64,000 bases of DNA from Mucilaginibacter boryungensis (lineage in GTDB: Bacteria; Bacteroidota; Bacteroidia; Sphingobacteriales; Sphingobacteriaceae): assembly GCF_015221995.1 (NCBI RefSeq), contig NZ_JADFFM010000001.1:1178001-1242000 (forward strand), in the 5' to 3' direction. Below, one piece after another: positions 57,896 through 64,000 of the stretch. Position 1 is the first letter of the stretch. Each line of letters opens with the position of its first letter. The position numbers and the translations under genes were made by a program. Below the pieces are notes generated by a model. The model saw only the letters and a program-made list of their open reading frames with translations. It did no database searches and was not told where the DNA came from.

Positions 57896-59224
57896 ATGAA
57901 AAAAATCTTATTGCTACAGGGCCCGGATGGTAAATCTTACTTAGGACCATTCGCTTTAGTCACCAGTTTATTTCTATTGTGGGGTTTTGCGCATGGCTTG
58001 CTTGATGTGCTTGACAAACATTTTCAAACCACGCTGCATATTTCCAAAGCTCAATCGGGTTTTGTGCAGTTTTCCTTATATATCGGCTACTTGATTATGG
58101 CCGGGCCTGCAGGCTTGTTCATGAAACGATACGGTTATAAAAATGGAATTATTTTAGGACTGACGCTATTTGCAGCGGGTGCATTTTTATTTTATCCGGC
58201 GGCGCATATGGGCGCGTTTATTCCATTCTTATTGGCATTATTTATTATTGCCTGCGGCTTAGCATGCCTTGAAACGGCAGCTAACCCATATACAACCATA
58301 TTAGGTCCGCCGGACGGGGCAGCAAGGCGTATAAATTTTGCACAATCATTTAACGGGTTAGGCTGGATATTGGGGCCGCTTATTGGAGGGCTTTGTATCT
58401 TTGGAGCTACCAAAGTAGCAGGCCCCGAGCAGTTTGATTCACTTACGCGGCCATACCTTTGGATAGGCTGTATAGTAGTTGGTGTAGCTATTGTATTTGC
58501 CTTAACTAAACTACCCGAAGTTAAAGAAGAGAATAGCGAACATATTGACGCCAGGGCGCCGTTAAGCGAATTACTGAAACATCGCGGTTTTGTATTGGCT
58601 GTTATTGCACAATTTTTATATGTGGCCGCGCAAACCGGAGTTAACTCTTTCTTTATTAACTATGTCACCGAAACCTTAACTGGCTTAAAAGAAACCATTG
58701 GTGGTATGATGTCGCATTTAGGGACGTTTGGACATGTTTTTATGCCACAAAATCCCGAACAGGCTGCTTCATTGATCCTGGCTTTGGGCGGAATGGGCGC
58801 TTTTTGGATCGGCAGGTTGGTGGGGGCAACCCTAATGAAGTATATTTCACCTAAGCGCATGCTTGCTATTTATGCCATTGTAAATACCGTGTTAATGGGC
58901 GTTGTGGTGTCCCGGCTTGGATGGTTTAGTGTTATTGCCCTGTTTTCCAGCTATTTTTTTATGTCGGTAATGTTCCCTACCATTTTTGCACTGGGTTTAA
59001 AGGGGCTTGGTCCGCTAACAAAAAGGGCGGCGTCTTTTTTGGTAATGGCCGTTGCCGGTGGTGCTTTTTGCCCGCCGCTTATGGGGCTGATAGCGGATAA
59101 TTTTGGTATGTCCATTGCGTTCCTTATTCCCTTAGGGTGTTTCGCTTTTATTGCATATTATGGTATTACAGTCCGTTACCAGCACAATGCATCAGATCAT
59201 CCTAAATTTAGTGTTGTACATTAA
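57896..59224 (+). CDS. fucP: FucP-type sugar:proton symporter (MFS)
   Basis: This 442-residue protein has about 12 membrane helices and the FucP-type opening TSLFLLWGFAHGLLDVLDKHFQ, in two parts around residues 23-44, then SGFVQFSLYIGYLIMAGPAG, CLETAANPY and FAQSFNGLGWILGPLIGG. E. coli FucP is of similar length (438) and carries L-fucose and also D-arabinose and L-galactose. An insertion around residues 258-300 (IGGMMSHLGTFGHVFMPQNPEQ) is longer than in many MFS members, as often seen in Bacteroidota FucP proteins. It moves the monosaccharide from periplasm to cytoplasm for FucI. A terminator follows 8 bases later. Confidence 0.92.
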   Translation: MKKILLLQGPDGKSYLGPFALVTSLFLLWGFAHGLLDVLDKHFQTTLHISKAQSGFVQFSLYIGYLIMAGPAGLFMKRYGYKNGIILGLTLFAAGAFLFYPAAHMGAFIPFLLALFIIACGLACLETAANPYTTILGPPDGAARRINFAQSFNGLGWILGPLIGGLCIFGATKVAGPEQFDSLTRPYLWIGCIVVGVAIVFALTKLPEVKEENSEHIDARAPLSELLKHRGFVLAVIAQFLYVAAQTGVNSFFINYVTETLTGLKETIGGMMSHLGTFGHVFMPQNPEQAASLILALGGMGAFWIGRLVGATLMKYISPKRMLAIYAIVNTVLMGVVVSRLGWFSVIALFSSYFFMSVMFPTIFALGLKGLGPLTKRAASFLVMAVAGGAFCPPLMGLIADNFGMSIAFLIPLGCFAFIAYYGITVRYQHNASDHPKFSVVH

Positions 59225-59231
59225 CAGCAAT

Positions 59232-59266
59232 ATATCCAAATAAATCTATCAGATTTATTTGGATAT
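59232..59266 (+). terminator. Strong hairpin ending the susCD-fucP operon
   Basis: ATATCCAAATAAATCT (59232-59247) and AGATTTATTTGGATAT (59251-59266) form a perfect 16-bp stem with a 3-base loop, 8 bases after the permease stop, followed by AT-rich sequence. Confidence 0.75.
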
Positions 59267-59280
59267 TAATTTAATATAAA

Positions 59281-59300
59281 TAAATTTGAATACGAATTCA
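59281..59300 (+). promoter_or_regulatory. Promoter box overlapped by a LacI-type operator
   Basis: TAAATTTG (59281-59288) is an exact -7 box overlapping TGAATACGAATTCA (59287-59300). Bound regulator would cover the promoter. It would drive the symporter unit at 59503 with a long leader. Confidence 0.6.
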
Positions 59301-59384
59301 TTTTGACATGAAATTCTATGAACAGGCATTAAATAAATCAAAAGAGACTTTTTAGCAGTGTGAACATATTTTATTTGTAATAAA

Positions 59385-59400
59385 ATGAATACGTATTCAT
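59385..59400 (+). promoter_or_regulatory. Perfect LacI-type operator upstream of the symporter
   Basis: ATGAATACGTATTCAT is a perfect 16-base palindrome, the best copy of the element in the window. A near-consensus -7 box (TTTATTTG, 59370-59377) lies just before it. It is 99 bases from the operator at 59287, echoing the 118-base pair upstream of susC. Confidence 0.7.
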
Positions 59401-59502
59401 ATGAATAAAAAAAATATTTATCGGTAAGAATAATGTAGATAGCAGGCGATTAGTATACTTAATTTCATAATTATTAAATTAAGCGTACATAAAAACTTAT
59501 AC

Positions 59503-61350
59503 ATGAACTGGAATCAATTAGACATTTGGATCGTTGCAATCTACCTGCTGTTAATGTTAGGCATGTCCTTGTGGCATAAGCGTTTTGCATCAGCTAATTT
59601 GGAAAACTTTTTTTTGGGCGGGCGAAAAATTCCCGGATGGTTAAATGGTATCTCCTACACAGCAGCCTTGGTAAGTCCGGATGCAGCTACAGGCTACGGC
59701 GGCTTGGCGGTAGTAACAGGTGCATTTATTTCCTGGTGGTATTTAAGCAGGTTTGGATTGGCTTTATTTATTGGCGGTGTGCTTTTCGCTGTATTCTGGC
59801 GACGATTAAACTTATTCACATCGCTTGAATTTTATGATCTGCGTTTTCAGTCGCGTGCCGCATCGGCCATGCGGATATGGATAGCAGTACGTACCTCGCT
59901 TATTGCAATGCCTGCGTGGACTGGAATAACCCTGCTTGCCGCTTACAAAATAATGGGGCCGGCATTCGGATTAACTAAAACAGAAACGCTTTACCTGGTT
60001 GTGCCTGTTTCGTTCTTATTCGTCTTTTTCTCAGGCTATAAAGGTGTGGTAATATCCAACCTGATACAAATGAGTATCTTTTTTGTAGGTACCATTACAC
60101 TTGCCGGGCTTACCCTGGCACATTTTGGTGGCCCGGTAGCTATGACGGCGACTATAGGCCATGTGTTTAATTCAACGCATCCCGAAATATTACACATGAT
60201 GCCACCGGCCAATCACGATGTATTTCCGCTGATGGCTGCTATGGCCTGGTTATTTGGTCAAAGCATTGGTTATGGCGGCGATGCTGCCCCAATGGGTGGC
60301 GCTATGGAAGGTCAGCGTATACTTTCTACCCGTACCCCAGCCGAAGCCTTGACTATGTACGTGGTAACTGCTGTCAGTATGTTTATATTATTACTATTAG
60401 TTACCCTGCCCAGTATATCAGCAACGGTTATGTGGCCTGAGTTGCGTGCTGCAGGTGCCGACCGTGAATTAGTATATGGCCGGTTAATGAAAGAATTGCT
60501 GCCGCATGGCGCTATGGGACTGCTTGTTGCCGCTATGATGGCTGCTACAATGTCTGTAGTAGGCGATAATTTAAACTTTGGAAGTCAGGTAATGGTGAGT
60601 GATATCTACCGCCGGTGGTTTGTAAAATCGGCCAGCGAAAGACATTACATGATCATAGGTAAAATAGCTATGGGTATTATTGTTTGCCTGGCCATAGCCG
60701 TAGTATATAATGTAAGTATTATTACCAATGTAGCCATATTTATGCTACAGCTTAGCGCAGCCGAACTACCTGCAAATTGGGCGCAATGGTGGTGGTGGCG
60801 TTTTAATGGTGCTGCCCGTATCGCCGCTTCGTTTGGAGGCGCTGTTCTCTTTTGCATAGTGGTTTTAGGGCCTAAGCTGCTGATGTTTTTAAATATACCG
60901 TGGGCGCAGGACCTGATTTTGCCCTGGTGGTGGCAAACCCTGCTGGTTATGGGTTTAACAACTGTACTTTGGGTAACTGTTGCCCTGGTAACCAAACCTG
61001 ATCCGGATCAATTACTTAATGGTTTTTACCAGCGTGTGCGCCCTTTAGGTTTTTGGAAACCTTACCGCACCAGGTATGCGCCCCTGCCTAAAACACCTGT
61101 TAAACCTATCATCAGGGGGGTGGGTATTGCTATTGAAGGCTTTATTGCCGTATCACTACTTATTCAAGGCCTTACACAAATGTGGTTTGGGAAATATTTA
61201 ATAGGCGTTGCCGAGTTAACAGGTTCGGTAATCTTATTTATTGTATTTAAAAAACTGGCCAATTCTTACCTGCTTTATCTCACATCACGTACAGAAAATG
61301 TAATAATACCCGGCGATACCCAACAGGGGTTACCGGCACCTGATAAATAA
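59503..61350 (+). CDS. Sodium:solute symporter (SSS family)
   Basis: This 615-residue inner-membrane protein has about 13-15 hydrophobic helices. Family features are the start IWIVAIYLLLMLGMSLW, FFLGGRKIPGWLNGISY, and GLLVAAMMAATMSVVGDNLNFGSQVMVSDIY, in two parts around residues 335-370. The fold is LeuT-like with sodium coupling. SSS members carry sugars, nucleosides or organic acids; the substrate cannot be read here. It heads the second LacI-controlled unit, separate from fucP, so it likely imports a related or derived compound rather than duplicating FucP. The C-terminus ends in a soluble, proline-rich tail. Confidence 0.92.
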   Translation: MNWNQLDIWIVAIYLLLMLGMSLWHKRFASANLENFFLGGRKIPGWLNGISYTAALVSPDAATGYGGLAVVTGAFISWWYLSRFGLALFIGGVLFAVFWRRLNLFTSLEFYDLRFQSRAASAMRIWIAVRTSLIAMPAWTGITLLAAYKIMGPAFGLTKTETLYLVVPVSFLFVFFSGYKGVVISNLIQMSIFFVGTITLAGLTLAHFGGPVAMTATIGHVFNSTHPEILHMMPPANHDVFPLMAAMAWLFGQSIGYGGDAAPMGGAMEGQRILSTRTPAEALTMYVVTAVSMFILLLLVTLPSISATVMWPELRAAGADRELVYGRLMKELLPHGAMGLLVAAMMAATMSVVGDNLNFGSQVMVSDIYRRWFVKSASERHYMIIGKIAMGIIVCLAIAVVYNVSIITNVAIFMLQLSAAELPANWAQWWWWRFNGAARIAASFGGAVLFCIVVLGPKLLMFLNIPWAQDLILPWWWQTLLVMGLTTVLWVTVALVTKPDPDQLLNGFYQRVRPLGFWKPYRTRYAPLPKTPVKPIIRGVGIAIEGFIAVSLLIQGLTQMWFGKYLIGVAELTGSVILFIVFKKLANSYLLYLTSRTENVIIPGDTQQGLPAPDK

Positions 61351-61388
61351 TAATTAAAAGAATAAATCATCATTCAACACAACAATTT

Positions 61389-62201
61389 ATGAGAGCAAAA
61401 CAACTGTTCAGAACAAAAGAGGAGCATGTACTTTATCTGGGCGACTGGGTATTCCATGTTGGGCCAACGTTTATAGAGACACCTTTTGGAACAGAAACAA
61501 AAGATGCAGACCTGCATTTTTATGGCGAGCGGCTTACCGAAGCATTAGAGCATGAGGTGGATGTTACGCCATTATCTAACTGGGAATTATACAGATTGGA
61601 GCCGGGAAAATTGGAAAACTATCTGGCGGAATCGAATTGCCTTATTATTAGTGATGTTGAAGCTAAATGTTTTCACTTATATCCAAGCTTTTTTGACCGC
61701 GCCCGACGCGAAAATAAAGTTGTAACCTTTCCCGACAGGCTAACTGCTATTAAGCAATGGATTAATGATGGCGGCGGTATGATGATGTTGGGCGGCTGGC
61801 TGTCTTTCAGCGGTGTTCAGGCAAAATCGGGCTGGGGTCGCAGCACACTACAGGAAGTTTTGCCGGTAGAATGTTTGCTGGTTGAAGATCTGGTAGAATC
61901 ATCTGCGGGTTTTACTGCCGAGGTTGTAATGCCCGATCATCCTGTTGTAAAAGGTTTGCCATGGGATAAGTTTCCACCCATATTTGGGTATAACGAAACC
62001 ACCGAAAAAGTTAACGGCGATGTGCTGGTACGTGTTAAAGAAACCGGCCATCCGCTGGTTGTGGCAGGCGAATATGGCAAAGGCCGGGTATTTACATATA
62101 TGTCTGATCCGGCTCCGCATTGGGGGATAAATTTTGAATTGTGGGAAGGTTATGATGCTTTTTGGTTGCAAGCATTAAACTGGGTTAAAAAGAGGAAATA
62201 A
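61389..62201 (+). CDS. GATase1-like cytoplasmic protein, function unknown
   Basis: This 270-residue protein lacks a signal peptide. It shows a class I glutamine-amidotransferase-like flavodoxin fold: YLGDWVFHVGP, CLIISDVEAKCF, IKQWINDGGGMMMLGGW and PLVVAGEYGKGRVF, with VLPVECLLVED near residue 157. It resembles the PF07090 putative amidotransferase family (from memory). At the place of the nucleophile elbow it reads GGWLSFSG and lacks the catalytic cysteine, so amidotransferase activity is unlikely. It lies 38 bases after the symporter and 4 bases before the ceramidase-like gene. A carbohydrate-binding or hydrolase role is possible. Confidence 0.75.
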   Translation: MRAKQLFRTKEEHVLYLGDWVFHVGPTFIETPFGTETKDADLHFYGERLTEALEHEVDVTPLSNWELYRLEPGKLENYLAESNCLIISDVEAKCFHLYPSFFDRARRENKVVTFPDRLTAIKQWINDGGGMMMLGGWLSFSGVQAKSGWGRSTLQEVLPVECLLVEDLVESSAGFTAEVVMPDHPVVKGLPWDKFPPIFGYNETTEKVNGDVLVRVKETGHPLVVAGEYGKGRVFTYMSDPAPHWGINFELWEGYDAFWLQALNWVKKRK

Positions 62202-62205
62202 CAAA

Positions 62206-63432
62206 ATGGATCAACTACAATTACAGGCCGGCGCCGCAGTGGCAGATATTACACCACCACTGGAAGTTGGTTTATTAACATCATCTGTAAAAGGTTTGTA
62301 CGAACCTTTTGAATCTATTCGGTTACCTTTAAAAGCCAGGATACTTGTTTTACAATCGGGCGATGAATTAGTTGCTATTGTTGCGCTTGACCTGTTGGCA
62401 ATAAATGATACATCAGTTGGTGGTTGGACAATTTTTAAACAATCATTGTCGGACACTATTCCTGCCGATAAGATCATCATATGCTGTACACATACGCATA
62501 GCGCGCCTGAATCAAGCGCTATGTCTGGGTTATATTTAACCAAATCTTATAAAATATGGCTGGATGATATGAAGCAGCGGATAAAAACGGCTATTAATGA
62601 AGCAATAGTCAGATTAAAACCCTCAAGTTTATCAATATCCACTGATACCTTAAACGGCTATTCTATGCAGCGCCGGATAAAAACGCCAACCGGTATAATA
62701 ATGTCCGATGCTATCCAGCCCATTGCACCCGAATTATTGGATCTGCCTCCTGTCGATCGTCGGGTAAAGACATTGCATTTCAAGGATGATTCAGGGTGTG
62801 GCATTGCTACTGTTGTGCAGGCGGTGTGCCATCCGGTGCATGAAATGTGTATACCAAAAATTTCTCCCGAATTTCCTGGTGAAATGTGTATAGCGCTTGA
62901 AAAAACAGCACAAAATGGAGTGGCCTTGTTTTTAAATGGAGCAGCGGGCAACACCAATCCGCCAACAGTTTCCTGCGGGGCTGAATATGCCCGCAAACAT
63001 GGTATAGCTTTAGCAGAAACTGCTCAAAAACAGGAGGGTAGGGTTGAAATAGATATTACGGAATTTAAATTTATACATAACGAGTTGCAGTTACCGGCAC
63101 GAAAAGAAGCGGGCATTACTAATATGGATGACGCTATTGGCCGGTTAAGTGTAATATGCATAGGCGTGTTGGCAATTGTTTTTTTACCAGGCGAAGTATT
63201 TATTGAAACAGCATTTGAAATAGAGGAAAACTCACCGTTTGAACATACAGTTATTGCAGGATTTGGCGAAAACAATATTGGCTATTTACCCACTCAGGCC
63301 GCCTTTAATGAGGGAGGATACGAGGTTGGCCCGGGTAAATGGTCATTTCTTAAACCCGGTACCGATCAATTACTGGCTAAGGAAGCCACGAGATTATTGA
63401 AAGAATTATATTATACTACTATAAACAGCTGA
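62206..63432 (+). CDS. Neutral-ceramidase-like metallohydrolase, no signal peptide
   Basis: This 408-residue protein matches the N-terminal catalytic domain of neutral/alkaline ceramidases: AAVADITPPL (10-19), IICCTHTHSAPES (91-103, candidate zinc histidines), VVQAVCHPVHEM (203-214) and FLNGAAGNTNPP (242-253). In true ceramidases the last motif is close to NGDVSPN, with a serine nucleophile. Here the serine is replaced, and there is no signal peptide or ceramidase C-terminal domain. A ceramidase activity is therefore doubtful. Such proteins recur in PUL-type clusters without a known function. Cytoplasmic location, with GATase1-like and symporter neighbours, suggests hydrolysis of an imported small molecule. 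Confidence 0.8.
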   Translation: MDQLQLQAGAAVADITPPLEVGLLTSSVKGLYEPFESIRLPLKARILVLQSGDELVAIVALDLLAINDTSVGGWTIFKQSLSDTIPADKIIICCTHTHSAPESSAMSGLYLTKSYKIWLDDMKQRIKTAINEAIVRLKPSSLSISTDTLNGYSMQRRIKTPTGIIMSDAIQPIAPELLDLPPVDRRVKTLHFKDDSGCGIATVVQAVCHPVHEMCIPKISPEFPGEMCIALEKTAQNGVALFLNGAAGNTNPPTVSCGAEYARKHGIALAETAQKQEGRVEIDITEFKFIHNELQLPARKEAGITNMDDAIGRLSVICIGVLAIVFLPGEVFIETAFEIEENSPFEHTVIAGFGENNIGYLPTQAAFNEGGYEVGPGKWSFLKPGTDQLLAKEATRLLKELYYTTINS

Positions 63433-63433
63433 T

Positions 63434-64000
63434 ATGAAAATACAGACTATAATTAAAAGTATATTGCTGGTAACATTGGTAATTATTGCATTTGTCGTAC
63501 AAGGATCTGCCTTACCCCGGGCTTTGTATTTTTATGGAAGCGAGCAAAATGATCTTTATCAGTTATTAAAGCGCGAGGGTTTTAACCTGAAAAAGTGCGA
63601 AACCCCTATGGCGGCTGTTAAAGCTGCTGTAAAAGGTTCGGGGGTATTTATTTTAGCTAAAAATTATCCGCAAACCGATCCCCAAAATCGTATTACTGCA
63701 CAACTATTAGCGGCAGCTAAGGCAAAAGGACTAAAACTTTATATAGAATATCCTGCCGAATTCCCCGGTTTGGATATTCCTTCTAAACCATTAGAAACAC
63801 AGCTGGAACGAGGCGTTGTAACCACCGGGCTTTTTGGAGAAAGGTTAAAACCAATGAGCCTGCTGGGCATTAATAATTGTTTTGTGCTACCTGTGCAGGC
63901 AACAAATCCTTTAATTGTCCTGGCCAAAGTAGTAGGGGTGGATAAAGCAGAATATGGCTTGGATGATACCCCAACTAATCCAATACTTTTTGAAAAGGAT
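63434..64000 (+). CDS. Secreted protein of unknown family, cut by window end
   Basis: An ATG one base after the ceramidase-like stop opens a frame that runs to the window end without a stop (189 codons seen). It begins with a signal peptide (MKIQTIIKSILLVTLV, ending about VVQGSA), then ALPRALYFYGSEQNDLYQLL and KREGFNLKKCETP. A Rossmann-like alternation of strands and helices (SGVFILAKNY, GLKLYIEYPAEFPGL) follows. I do not recognise the family. It is probably the N-terminal part of a larger periplasmic enzyme, perhaps a glycoside hydrolase. Tight spacing puts it in the symporter operon. Confidence 0.75.
   Translation, partial: MKIQTIIKSILLVTLVIIAFVVQGSALPRALYFYGSEQNDLYQLLKREGFNLKKCETPMAAVKAAVKGSGVFILAKNYPQTDPQNRITAQLLAAAKAKGLKLYIEYPAEFPGLDIPSKPLETQLERGVVTTGLFGERLKPMSLLGINNCFVLPVQATNPLIVLAKVVGVDKAEYGLDDTPTNPILFEKD

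Noticed and set aside
1-64000. Insertion sequences or transposases within the window
   Set aside because: No transposase or integrase reading frame was seen; the only mobile-element traces are the tRNA fragments at the left edge.

Overview
The window looks like a chromosomal segment of a soil or plant-associated Bacteroidota, most likely Sphingobacteriaceae and close to Mucilaginibacter. The grounds are four SusC/SusD pairs, two one-protein hybrid two-component regulators (HTCS), TAnnTTTG-type -7 boxes, weak Shine-Dalgarno sequences and many secreted glycoside hydrolases. The genus is an inference from gene style. Essentially all of it is polysaccharide utilisation DNA, in three loci.

Left edge (1-992): no intact gene. 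It holds hairpin terminators, the 3' half of a tRNA-Met(CAT), a weaker second tRNA 3' arm, and the stub of a secreted-protein gene cut off just after its signal peptide. I read it as an old integration or deletion boundary.

Locus 1 (about 854-22760): a leftward enzyme operon (GH88, a collapsed DUF2264 gene, GH43, GH2, GH35, GH16, stub) diverges from a rightward operon with two tandem SusC/SusD pairs. A convergent HTCS gene lies beyond a bidirectional terminator. The enzymes fit a glucuronate-bearing beta-galactan such as type II arabinogalactan. Two members are truncated, so the locus seems to be decaying. Both divergent promoters carry roughly 22-bp-spaced repeats that resemble HTCS operators.

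Locus 2 (23310-46658): SusC/SusD, GH29 (its C-terminal domain broken by a stop and a frameshift), GH2, a beta-helix protein, an HTCS gene in the middle, then a second beta-helix protein, GH35, a GH109-like oxidoreductase-fold protein, an S1 sulfatase and GH20. This suits a sulfated, fucosylated, HexNAc-containing glycan. Two promoters share a 16-bp repeat (22-bp period) at an identical distance from the -7 box, which probably defines the HTCS regulon.

Locus 3 (46809-64000, continuing past the window): a LacI-type regulator, then SusC/SusD, a GH172-like (DUF2961) enzyme, a DUF6786-like lipoprotein, L-fucose isomerase and a FucP-type permease. A second transcription unit follows, with a sodium:solute symporter, a GATase1-like protein, a neutral-ceramidase-like protein and an unrecognised secreted protein cut by the window end. 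Five copies of a TGAATACGTATTCA-like palindrome sit at the regulator's own promoter and upstream of both units, so I infer a single LacI regulon. Its sugar is L-fucose or D-arabinose; GH172 together with FucI/FucP makes a D-arabinan-type substrate a real possibility. The second unit is the least explained part of the window.
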